From Clostridia bacterium (lineage in GTDB: Bacteria; Bacillota; Clostridia; Oscillospirales; CAG-272), in assembly GCA_017452335.1 (NCBI GenBank), contig JAFTMP010000044.1:1-8385 (forward strand): a DNA stretch of 8,385 nt, read 5' to 3'. The position numbers and the translations under genes were made by a program. Shown one piece after another: positions 1-6,406 of this stretch; position 1 is the first letter of the stretch; each line of letters opens with the position of its first letter. Below the pieces are notes generated by a model. That model did not search any database and was not told the DNA's origin. It was given only the letters and a program-made list of their open reading frames with translations.

Positions 1-699
1 GCAAGTGCGGGACTGTCGGTGACCACAAGCAAAAAGAGCACCTCCGCGCCCGCCGCCCCCACCTATGCCGCCAAATCGGCGACTTCGGTGACCCTGACGG
101 CAATAAGCGGCTATCAGTACAGCAAAAACGGCACGAGCTGGCAGTCCTCAAACGTCTTCACCGGACTGTCGCCCGCCACCACCTACACCTTCTACCGTCG
201 AGTGGCGGAAACTGCCACGGCGTACGCCAGCCCTGCAAGTGCGGGACTGTCGGTGACCACAAGCAAAAAGAGCACCTCCGCGCCCGCCGCCCCCACCTAT
301 GCCGCCAAATCGGCGACTTCGGTGACGCTGACGGCAATAAGCGGCTATCAGTACAGCAAAAACGGCACGACCTGGCAGTCCTCAAACGTTTTCACCGGAC
401 TGTCGCCCGCCACTACCTATACCTTTTACCAACGGGTGGCGGAAACTGCCACGGCGTACGCCAGCCCCGCAAGCGTGGGTCTGACGGTGACCACGAGCAA
501 ACAGAGCTTGTCTGCCCCCTCGGCACCCACCCTTGAAGTGATCAAGGGCTTGAAGGTGACCTTGAAGAAGGTGGAGGGCAACGAATACAGTATGGACGGC
601 AAGAGCTGGCAAACGAGCCCCGTGTTTACGGTGCCGGCATACGGAAGCTACAGCTTTTATTGCAGAATTGCAGAAACCGCAACAAGCTATGCAAGCCCT
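1..699 (+). repeat. Tandem 234-bp in-frame repeats (three units)
   Basis: Units run 1-234, 235-468 and 469-699, each encoding one fibronectin-III-like repeat (78, 78 and 77 residues). By eye, units 1 and 2 differ at only about ten bases, mostly silent, which indicates recent duplication or gene conversion. Unit 3 is strongly diverged and one codon shorter, but keeps the frame and the YS.DGKSWQ, SFY.RIAETAT and YASPAS landmarks. Unit 1 touches the window edge, so the array probably continues upstream. Confidence 0.93.
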
Positions 700-1140
700 G
701 CCTCAGCAAAGCTGAACGTGACGGTCAACCCCAAAACGGTGACCTCGGAGAGCCTGAGGGTGGACGAAGAGCAGCGCGTTCTTTCGGGCGTTGCCCCGGG
801 TACCACGGCGGCAGAGCTGAAAAAGCTGTTAAACGAAGGGGCGTTCGTCACGGTGAAGAGCGCAGAGGGCAAGACCTTGGCAGAGGAAGCGGCAGTTACC
901 ACAGGCGTGCTCGTCTGTCTGCCCGAGGGAGAGTGCTATACCGTTGCGGTCACGGGTGATACCGACGGGGACGGCGAATCGGGCATCTTTGACCTGACGG
1001 CGATCAAGCGCCATATCGTCAACGGCACCGGACTTTCGGGCGCGGCGCTCCTTGCGGCGGACGTGGACGAGAGCGGAACGGTGGATCTGTTTGACTATAT
1101 CGCAGTGCGCAAGCACATCCTCAGCGGAGAACCCTTTTAA
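1..1140 (+). CDS. C-terminal part of a repeat-rich dockerin surface protein (5' end outside window)
   Basis: The frame is open from base 1, so this is the tail of a larger protein; 379 residues are visible. Residues 1-233 are three beta-sandwich repeats of fibronectin-III type, with conserved cores such as YSKNG.SWQ, FTGL.P.TTY.FY and RVAETATAYASP. Residues about 240-317 form a pre-dockerin module (GVAPGTTAAELKKLL, then a TTG/GE.YTVAV strand pattern) of a kind I recognise in front of clostridial dockerins. Residues 319-376 are a type I dockerin with two calcium-binding loops: D320, D322, D324, D331 and D354, D356, S358, D362, D365. Dockerins bind cohesins, so the protein is expected to be exported and attached to a cohesin-bearing partner, with the repeats acting as spacer or adhesive stalk. 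An internal GTG at 19 is just a codon inside a repeat, not a start. G/C-ending codons are visibly more frequent than in the two secreted-protein genes downstream. No enzyme domain is visible in this part. Confidence 0.9.
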   Translation, partial: ASAGLSVTTSKKSTSAPAAPTYAAKSATSVTLTAISGYQYSKNGTSWQSSNVFTGLSPATTYTFYRRVAETATAYASPASAGLSVTTSKKSTSAPAAPTYAAKSATSVTLTAISGYQYSKNGTTWQSSNVFTGLSPATTYTFYQRVAETATAYASPASVGLTVTTSKQSLSAPSAPTLEVIKGLKVTLKKVEGNEYSMDGKSWQTSPVFTVPAYGSYSFYCRIAETATSYASPASAKLNVTVNPKTVTSESLRVDEEQRVLSGVAPGTTAAELKKLLNEGAFVTVKSAEGKTLAEEAAVTTGVLVCLPEGECYTVAVTGDTDGDGESGIFDLTAIKRHIVNGTGLSGAALLAADVDESGTVDLFDYIAVRKHILSGEPF

Positions 1141-1188
1141 AACGATACCGAAACAAAAGATCTTTGCGGCAAAGCAAAGAATAAAACG

Positions 1189-1243
1189 GCCCCTCCTTTA
1201 GCGTAGCTCGGTTAAGAGTATCGCGAAAAGGAGGGGCTTTTTT
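1189..1243 (+). terminator. Rho-independent terminator of the upstream dockerin gene
   Basis: An 11-bp perfect stem pairs GCCCCTCCTTT (1189-1199) with AAAGGAGGGGC (1227-1237), followed directly by six T. It lies 49 bp after the stop codon. The 27-nt loop is long for a terminator, but the GC-rich stem plus T-run is clear. Confidence 0.85.
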
Positions 1244-1637
1244 GCCGCACAATGCACGGCACAGAGCAACCACGCCCGGGGCGTTGGCGGTGAAAGGGGG
1301 GATAGCGCAAGTAAATGCGCGCGAAAGGCAGCGTACCACGCAACAGCCGAAAACGCGTATACGTCAGTAAACAAATGCCGAAAACACCTATATGTAATAA
1401 ATAGGAAGGTTTTTGCGCAAAAAGCAAGCGCAAACCGCTTTTTCTGACCGTTCCGAAAGCAACATTCTTTTCTCCCCCCAAAAAGCACCGACTCAAGCCC
1501 GGTCTGTCCCTCTTCGAGTGCTTGACAGATCCAAGCCTTTTTACAAAAATCGACGGCCATCCCAAAAGAGCAATGCCTCCTTTTTCTTTTGTTCACAAAA
1601 AATTCATCACTCGTTTGACAAAATCGAGCGAAATCAA
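1244..1637. other. Gene-free stretch between the two dockerin genes
   Basis: I see no supported gene on either strand. Open frames here lack ribosome binding sites, recognisable domains and sensible starts, and several run across the terminator or the promoter. Visible structure is limited to a 14-bp palindrome TTTTTGCGCAAAAA at 1410-1423 and a TTGACA at 1522-1527 without a convincing -10 box. Composition shifts from GC-rich near 1280 to AT-rich near 1600, as expected when approaching a promoter. Confidence 0.6.
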
Positions 1638-1666
1638 TTGACAAAAGTGAAAATCTGCGTTATAAT
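1638..1666 (+). promoter_or_regulatory. Perfect consensus sigma-A promoter of the 916-residue dockerin gene
   Basis: The -35 box TTGACA (1638-1643) and -10 box TATAAT (1661-1666) are separated by exactly 17 bp, so both hexamers and the spacing match consensus. Transcription would start near 1673 and leave a leader of about 84 nt. A second copy of the -35 region, TTGACAAAA, lies 23 bp upstream (1615-1623, repeated at 1638-1646). Confidence 0.88.
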
Positions 1667-1756
1667 GTGCTTGTATAGGTGTCTGCCGCCGTCTTACCCG
1701 CACCAAAGAGGGGCAGCGCCAAAAAATACGCTCCCTGAGCGAAAAAGGAGAAACAT

Positions 1757-4507
1757 ATGAGCAAAAGAATTCTTTCGTTCGTACTTGCGGCACTTATGGT
1801 GTTCGCAACGATCCCGGCGGTGGCAATTAGCTCGACGGCGTTGGGAAATAACATTTCCGGCGAAGCTACTTTTACCACGGGAACAGGCGCTGATACGACA
1901 ATGCCCGGTTGGGTGGATATTAGTTGGTACGATCCTGCTGTTCAGCAAACCGAGGTTCCTACTGTGCCCAACGAATGGACGTGGGAGCTTTCGGATGAGG
2001 GTGTGTTGACTATCACCGGTACCGGTGTTGTGTCCGGCACCGACGGCGTATATCCTTGGGATGACAAGTTGGCATCTATTGTCAAGGTTGTTGTTTCTGA
2101 TGGTATTACCGAAATTGGCGCCGGCGCATTTAACAATTGTGAGAATCTGGAAGAAGTTGTTTTAGGCGAGGGTGTTCTTCGCGTGGGTGGAGATGCTTTT
2201 GCATACAACAACAAGCTGACCACGATGACGATTCCGTCTACGATTGAGAGGTTTAGTCAGGGTACTGTTTATTCAAGCAACAACTTGAATAAGATTACAC
2301 TGACAGGCGGTCTTACCGTTTTGGAGTTTTATGAAGTAGTGAATTCCAGCGGTGCTTATAATACGGCATATATTGAAGAACGTGTTTCATACTATTATCC
2401 CGGCGAAACCGGTTGGGATTATACTTTGGTTGACGGTGTTTTGACTGTTACCGGTAATGGTCCTATGACTGAGTATGCTCTTGAAGAATATCCTTGGCAC
2501 GAACAGAGAGAGGCTATCAAAAAGGTAGTGATCGGAGATCAGATCACAAGTGTCCCGGCTCGTTCCTTCCAAGGTTGTAAAAACCTCGAAGAAATTGTAT
2601 TCGGTAGCAGCGTTGTAAAACTTGGTCAGGATGTGTTCTCTAACTGCGGAACAGTTGATAAAGTGGTGATTCCTGAATCGCTTCGTTTTATGGGACAGGG
2701 CGTTTCCTTCAATTCTTCTGTGAATACCGTCGTCCTGAACAACGTTACCAAAGAAGAATTCCTTGCGCTTGTAGCTCAGCGAGCTTATAATGATGCTCTT
2801 TCCAGAGATAGCGTCAATTTTGTTTGGAGAAACTTTGAGCTTCAGATCGATCCTTACAATTGCGGTTGGGAAAATTGGAGCGGAGATACCGTAATGATCC
2901 TGAATATTAAGGACAAGAACGGTACTGAATTTGCAGGACTGCGCGGCAATGAAGCGTACACTTGGAAACTGACATACAGTGTTCCCAATGGCTGGTCCAA
3001 GCAAATTACCACGGCGCCTTCTTCCGGATGGGGAACTGCTTGGTGCCGTTTTACCCCTTGCCTTGGCGAGGGTGAAAATCAGTTTGTTCCTGCATCGTAT
3101 GCAACCGGTACTACCAATTACTTGGTGAAGCTGGAAATTTACGAGGGCGATGAATTGGTAGGTGCCAGTGAGATTACCGAAGGATTTAATGTTCCCGCAG
3201 GATTTGAGCCGATCGTTCCCGGATATGAGCAGGGAAGCAGATTGGTGCATAACGAAAAGTGCTATGTACAGGCGGCTTTTGAAGAGCCCAGACAAATCGA
3301 AACTGTCACTTTGGTGAACTACGCGGATACAAGCAGATACTACACTTGGGATGTATATGCGTCTAATGATTTGGAAAATTGGACGCTTTTGGGCGGTAAG
3401 CTGACGACTGAAGCATCGGATGCAGACGGCTATACCATAAACATTCCGCTTAATGCAGAGGGCGAGTACAATTCCTACAGATATTTGCGTGTTTACGGAA
3501 CATTGGGAAGCGCAAATGTTGGCTATCACTTTGTGGATATCCAGATTACTGAGCCTGAGGAGGATATGAGCACAGTGACTTGGGTTGTTGATGGCAATGT
3601 GGAGCACTACAAGGTGAAGAACGGCGAGATCCCCGAGTATCCCGGAACGCCCGCCAAGGAACCCACGTATACCAAGCAGTACACTTTCGCAGGCTGGGAT
3701 AAGGAAGTTGTTGCGGTAACCGAGAATGTTACTTATACTGCTGTGTTTGAAGAGTCAGTAAGAGCACCGCGTGAGATCGTGGTAGGCAATTATTACGGCA
3801 CAACGATTGAGAACTGGAGCGGAGAAACCCAACTGCTGGCGGTATTTAAAAATGAAGATGGCTATGATATGTCCGTTCTGTGGAAAAACAGAGATAACTA
3901 CAAATTTGAGTTAATCTTTGAGTGGAAAGAGAATGGAGAAGATAAAGTTGAGTCTATTGTGCTCGCGCCTGATTCATGTGCTTGGGCGAATCCTGAAAAC
4001 ACATTCCTTCGTTTTGCCATTTGTGCTGATGAAGAAAATGCATTTGTCCCTGTTATTGGTGTTTCGTATGTTCTTACGATAAATGTATTTGATTTAAGTG
4101 AAAACGGATATCATTATCTTGTAGGAAAAGGTGAAAGCGAGTACAAGTTCACTGATACGAATGCTGCAGGTGAGAAGTTTGTTCCGATCCACGATCACGT
4201 TTGTCCCGAGGGCGATGAGATTGAGGTTCCTGCGACCACGCTTGCACCCGGCTCTAACACCTATATTTGCGAGAAGTGCCACGGCGAGATCACCGAGGAG
4301 ATCGCTCAGCTTGAAAAGGTGGTAGGTGATATGGATGCGGATGGAAGAGTGTCCATCACCGACGTTACTTTGCTTCTGAACGTAATTGGCGGAACCGGCT
4401 CGATTCACGAGGAGCTTGACTCTGACCTGGATGATTCCGGTGATGTTACGATCAACGATGTAACGGTTCTGCTGAACATGATTGCTAATACCCCTGCTGT
4501 TGAATAA
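1757..4507 (+). CDS. Secreted BspA-LRR / discoidin-like / dockerin protein, 916 aa
   Basis: The ATG start follows AAGGAG (1745-1750) by 6 nt. Residues 1-23 are a signal peptide (basic SKR, hydrophobic core, IPAVA before the likely cleavage site). Domains in order: BspA-type leucine-rich repeats at 73-190 (GITEIGAGAFNNC.NLEEVVL pattern) and again at 219-330, each opened by a W/Y-x-L-x-x-x-G-V-L-T-[IV]-T-G strand. An unrecognised 'ENWSG' module lies at 362-480 and again at 675-812. A discoidin/F5-8C-like beta-sandwich is at 486-600 (ETVTLVNYADTS, WDVYASNDLENWTLL, YRYLRVYG). An InlB-B-like repeat is at 604-665 (YTFAGWDKE...VTYTAVFEE). A small His/Cys module is at 811-851 (HDHVC...CEKC). The type I dockerin is at 857-912, with calcium ligands D858, D860, D862, D869 and D890, D892, S894, D896, D901. 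The architecture points to an extracellular binding or adhesion protein displayed through a cohesin; no catalytic domain is visible. It is transcribed alone, with its own promoter and a hairpin after the stop. Domain calls are from motif recognition; the discoidin call is the least certain. Confidence 0.92.
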   Translation: MSKRILSFVLAALMVFATIPAVAISSTALGNNISGEATFTTGTGADTTMPGWVDISWYDPAVQQTEVPTVPNEWTWELSDEGVLTITGTGVVSGTDGVYPWDDKLASIVKVVVSDGITEIGAGAFNNCENLEEVVLGEGVLRVGGDAFAYNNKLTTMTIPSTIERFSQGTVYSSNNLNKITLTGGLTVLEFYEVVNSSGAYNTAYIEERVSYYYPGETGWDYTLVDGVLTVTGNGPMTEYALEEYPWHEQREAIKKVVIGDQITSVPARSFQGCKNLEEIVFGSSVVKLGQDVFSNCGTVDKVVIPESLRFMGQGVSFNSSVNTVVLNNVTKEEFLALVAQRAYNDALSRDSVNFVWRNFELQIDPYNCGWENWSGDTVMILNIKDKNGTEFAGLRGNEAYTWKLTYSVPNGWSKQITTAPSSGWGTAWCRFTPCLGEGENQFVPASYATGTTNYLVKLEIYEGDELVGASEITEGFNVPAGFEPIVPGYEQGSRLVHNEKCYVQAAFEEPRQIETVTLVNYADTSRYYTWDVYASNDLENWTLLGGKLTTEASDADGYTINIPLNAEGEYNSYRYLRVYGTLGSANVGYHFVDIQITEPEEDMSTVTWVVDGNVEHYKVKNGEIPEYPGTPAKEPTYTKQYTFAGWDKEVVAVTENVTYTAVFEESVRAPREIVVGNYYGTTIENWSGETQLLAVFKNEDGYDMSVLWKNRDNYKFELIFEWKENGEDKVESIVLAPDSCAWANPENTFLRFAICADEENAFVPVIGVSYVLTINVFDLSENGYHYLVGKGESEYKFTDTNAAGEKFVPIHDHVCPEGDEIEVPATTLAPGSNTYICEKCHGEITEEIAQLEKVVGDMDADGRVSITDVTLLLNVIGGTGSIHEELDSDLDDSGDVTINDVTVLLNMIANTPAVE

Positions 4508-4514
4508 TCAAAGC

Positions 4515-4554
4515 TTGTTGTCCGAACCGATCGTTCGATCGGTCCGGACAACAA
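4515..4554 (+). terminator. Long hairpin after the 916-aa gene, probable terminator
   Basis: Left arm 4515-4532 pairs with right arm 4537-4554 over 18 positions with one A-C mismatch (4525/4544) around a GTTC loop. It starts 7 bp after the stop codon. It lacks a proper T-run (AGTGTGTTTG follows), so it could be an inefficient terminator or mainly an mRNA 3'-end stabiliser. With the new promoter just downstream, it marks the transcript boundary. Confidence 0.72.
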
Positions 4555-4560
4555 AGTGTG

Positions 4561-4636
4561 TTTGATGAAAAATAATTAAATAAAAAACTAAAAAAAGAAG
4601 AAAAACTATTGACTTTTTCGAAAAGTGTGCTATACT
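4561..4636 (+). promoter_or_regulatory. Promoter of the cohesin-like/peptide operon, with A-tract upstream element
   Basis: TTGACT (4609-4614) and TATACT (4631-4636) are spaced 16 bp apart, and TGC directly before the -10 makes it an extended -10 promoter. The 40 bases upstream are almost pure A with scattered T (about 4568-4605), resembling an UP element that contacts the polymerase alpha subunit. Initiation is expected near 4643, giving a leader of about 48 nt. Confidence 0.8.
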
Positions 4637-4690
4637 GTATGTGTATCTAGAAAATCGGAGAGAAATTCTCAAAACAAAGTGAGGTATACT

Positions 4691-6046
4691 ATGAAAAATC
4701 GCATTCTTTCATTTGTTCTCGCTGTTGTGATGGTATTTGCTATGATCCCTGCTGTTGCGATCGGCTCTAATGCTGCCGACGGTCTGGGAATCAAAATTTC
4801 TTTAAGCAATTATACCGTTGCACCCGGCGGGACTGCCTATGTGGACCTGTATGCGTCTGTTGATAATCTGGCAGGCAACGACGGTCTCTGCAATTTCCAG
4901 GTTTATTTCGATCTTCCCGAGGGTGTTACCATTGCAGAAAGCGGCTATACCATTTACAGCGAAGGTACTAAGGGTGTTTACTCTACTGTAAACGTAAACG
5001 AAAATATGATTGGCGGTACTGCTGACGCAGGTGAATTCCTTGTTACCGTTGATCAGCTGACTGCGAAGGGCGGCGCCCTTCTGGCTACCGTTGCGTTCAA
5101 CGTTACCGGTGATGAAGGTGCTGTGTATGATATCATTGCAACCAAGGTGAGCGACTTTGCTATGCGTAGCGAAGAAGGCGACACCAAGCCTTCTGATGCT
5201 GATCTGGGCGCTGCAAAATTCGTGGGCGGCAAGATTACTGTTGCTACCGTTGCTACCGGTGCGGCTGATGCGTATGAGGGTAATGGCGAAACCTATGCTA
5301 TTCCTTCTGTGAATGCTGCCGGTCAAACGGTTGTGAAAGTGAATGCTGCCGGCAAAATGACCGGATCGTTTGATACGCTGATTGTTCCTGTTACTGCTAC
5401 CGTGTTTGTATACCCAGCTATTTCGGGAGCTCGATATAATGCAATTGCACTTAAAAATACCCAGTATGAAAAGATGCTTGCAGGTATTTCCGAAGGCATT
5501 AAAAGCGGAGAGATTTCTACGCTTTACTATCACAAGAGAACCAATTCTGCGGATACCACTGTAGACACTATAAAGAAGGGTATCAAGGCGCTCGAGCAGG
5601 ATTATTATGATAATTATGGCGAGGAAATTGAATATAACGTTGCTTTGAAAAATATCATGTCTGCCGGCGCGGTTGTTGACGGTTCTACCGTTACCTTCTA
5701 TGGCAACATCGTTATTGAAGATGTGAAGTATCAGGACGTATTCGTTGAGGCTGTATTTACCGTTGACGGTGAGGACAGAATCTTTACCACTGAAAAGGAT
5801 CCCGAAACGAACAAGTACGTATACACCACTCTGACCTCCGGTGAGACTGTTCTGGTTACCACTGACGAGGCAGTGTCTGTGGCAGGCGGCACCTACGTTG
5901 ACGGTGCATACCTGTTTGGCGGTGTGATCAACAATGTTCCTGCAGAAGTGCTTTCCACTCTGAGAGTTACTGCATACGGTCGTACTTGGGATGCCAACGG
6001 CAACCTGATCTACGTTTGCAGCGACGTTTGGACGCCTGCAGCGTAA
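4691..6046 (+). CDS. Secreted cohesin-like protein with unrecognised C-terminal region, 451 aa
   Basis: The start chosen is the ATG at 4691, preceded by GTGAGGT (4679-4685). The frame stays open upstream to a GTG at 4625, but that codon lies inside the promoter and the signal peptide begins at 4691. Residues 1-23 are a signal peptide nearly identical to that of the upstream protein (RILSFVLA..MVFA.IPAVAI). Residues 33-184 resemble a cohesin: an opening strand with a TVAPGGTAYVDLYA motif, NFQVYFDLPEGV, a GALLATVAFNVTG strand, and a closing FVGGKITV strand. Cohesins bind dockerins, and both preceding genes end in dockerins, so a scaffold or anchoring role is plausible. Residues 195-451 are not recognised. 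They contain a beta-rich start, a helix-prone stretch (about 256-320) and a Thr/Val-rich beta end (RVTAYGRTWDANGNLIYVC). There is no dockerin, LPXTG motif, transmembrane segment or SLH repeat, so how it would be held at the surface is unknown. It is co-transcribed with the 37-residue peptide gene 15 nt downstream. The secreted-protein call is firm; the cohesin call is moderate. Confidence 0.85.
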   Translation: MKNRILSFVLAVVMVFAMIPAVAIGSNAADGLGIKISLSNYTVAPGGTAYVDLYASVDNLAGNDGLCNFQVYFDLPEGVTIAESGYTIYSEGTKGVYSTVNVNENMIGGTADAGEFLVTVDQLTAKGGALLATVAFNVTGDEGAVYDIIATKVSDFAMRSEEGDTKPSDADLGAAKFVGGKITVATVATGAADAYEGNGETYAIPSVNAAGQTVVKVNAAGKMTGSFDTLIVPVTATVFVYPAISGARYNAIALKNTQYEKMLAGISEGIKSGEISTLYYHKRTNSADTTVDTIKKGIKALEQDYYDNYGEEIEYNVALKNIMSAGAVVDGSTVTFYGNIVIEDVKYQDVFVEAVFTVDGEDRIFTTEKDPETNKYVYTTLTSGETVLVTTDEAVSVAGGTYVDGAYLFGGVINNVPAEVLSTLRVTAYGRTWDANGNLIYVCSDVWTPAA

Positions 6047-6053
6047 AGGAGGT
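6045..6053 (+). promoter_or_regulatory. Full-length ribosome binding site AAAGGAGGT for the 37-aa peptide
   Basis: This site overlaps the stop codon of the cohesin-like gene (6044-6046) and ends 8 nt before the peptide ATG. It is the longest anti-Shine-Dalgarno match seen in the window, implying strong translation. Its overlap with the stop codon may couple it to translation of the upstream gene. Confidence 0.9.
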
Positions 6054-6061
6054 AACTAAAG

Positions 6062-6175
6062 ATGAATGAGAAGATTTACGTTGCTCCTGAGGCAGAGGTA
6101 GTTGAATTTGAAGAGAAGGATCTGCTGGATCTGAGTGTTGGCGACAAGAAAGACGCTGACAAGTTCAACTGGTAA
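6062..6175 (+). CDS. 37-residue acidic peptide, operon partner of the cohesin-like protein
   Basis: The ATG lies 8 nt after AAAGGAGGT and 15 nt after the preceding stop; the frame ends at TAA 6173-6175, just before the operon terminator. The product has 11 acidic and 5 lysine residues, no cysteine, no signal peptide and no membrane segment. It opens with MNEKIYVAPEAEVVEF, then EEKDLLDLS, then a charged tail ending in DKFNW. A tyrosine-x-x-proline-x-x-E-V-V-E-F opening on a very short protein recalls small hypothetical proteins I have seen in gut Clostridia and Bacteroidota; that resemblance is from memory, and I know of no established function. It could be a peptide precursor, an accessory factor for the secreted protein, or an intracellular regulator. 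No modification or transport gene is nearby in this window. Reality of the gene rests on the ribosome binding site, operon position and terminator placement. Confidence 0.8.
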   Translation: MNEKIYVAPEAEVVEFEEKDLLDLSVGDKKDADKFNW

Positions 6176-6199
6176 TTGCCAAGCATAGAATAGCAAAAC

Positions 6200-6236
6200 A
6201 GCACGGGAATGCGATGCATTCCCGTGCTTTCTTTCT
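6200..6236 (+). terminator. Rho-independent terminator of the cohesin-like/peptide operon
   Basis: A 12-bp perfect stem pairs AGCACGGGAATG (6200-6211) with CATTCCCGTGCT (6217-6228), with a small CGATG loop that may close by one more C-G pair. A T-rich tract (TTTCTTTCT) follows. It begins 25 bp after the peptide stop codon. Confidence 0.9.
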
Positions 6237-6345
6237 GTCGTTAAAGGTGCGCTTTCTTTCTATCCGTAAAAGTGCGCTTTACTTGTATCTTTAAAAGTGT
6301 GCTTTACTTGTATCTTTAAAAGTGTGCTTTACTTGTATCTGCAAA
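6221..6345 (+). repeat. 25-bp tandem repeats growing out of the terminator tail
   Basis: Units with a 25-bp period run 6246-6270, 6271-6295, 6296-6320 and 6321-6345, with core GTGYGCTTTACTTGTATCT followed by TTAAA in the middle copies. The two middle units differ at one base. The stretch 6221-6245, which is the terminator right arm plus its T-tract, aligns in register as a degenerate founder unit (GTGCTTTCTTTCT...TAAA). The array sits between two converging transcription units and is non-coding. Confidence 0.85.
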
Positions 6346-6360
6346 GGAGCGGGGTGAAGT

Positions 6361-6395
6361 AGAGAAAGAAAAAGAGCCGACGACGTCGGCTCTTT
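6361..6395 (-). terminator. Terminator of the AbrB-family gene
   Basis: An 11-bp perfect inverted repeat pairs 6371-6381 (AAAGAGCCGAC) with 6385-6395 around a 3-nt loop. Read on the minus strand, the stem is followed by TTCTTTCTCT after a short T-run, starting 11 bp beyond the stop codon. The plus strand side (TCTTTGTGTTG) is less T-rich, so the minus orientation is preferred, though it may also stop read-through from the left. Confidence 0.85.
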
Positions 6396-6406
6396 GTGTT
6401 GATACG

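Noticed and set aside
1200..1226. tRNA D-arm-like sequence (TAGCTCGGTTAAGAGTA) in the terminator loop
   Set aside because: No anticodon arm, T arm or CCA-end context follows, and the flanking stem fits a terminator; the likeness is probably chance.
1315..1404. 29-residue basic peptide frame
   Set aside because: The only G-rich stretch upstream is 13 nt away, no promoter is apparent, and the composition is unremarkable.
1198..1644. 148-residue minus-strand open frame
   Set aside because: It would start at TTG inside the plus-strand promoter, spans the upstream terminator, has no ribosome binding site and shows a low-complexity Cys/Phe/Arg-rich composition typical of a chance frame.
1413..1760. 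115-residue plus-strand open frame
   Set aside because: It starts at TTG, runs through the consensus promoter and leader of the next gene, and its protein has no domain or signal.
2387..3607. 406-residue minus-strand open frame opposite the 916-aa gene
   Set aside because: It is antisense to a clearly coding sequence with recognised domains, and its translation has no recognisable family features or ribosome binding site.
4625..4690. N-terminal extension of the 451-aa protein from a GTG at 4625
   Set aside because: The GTG lies between the -35 and -10 boxes, so it would not be transcribed, and the extension would precede a clear signal peptide starting at 4691.
6221..6345. CRISPR array
   Set aside because: The 25-bp units are contiguous, with no unique spacers between them, so this is a simple tandem repeat.
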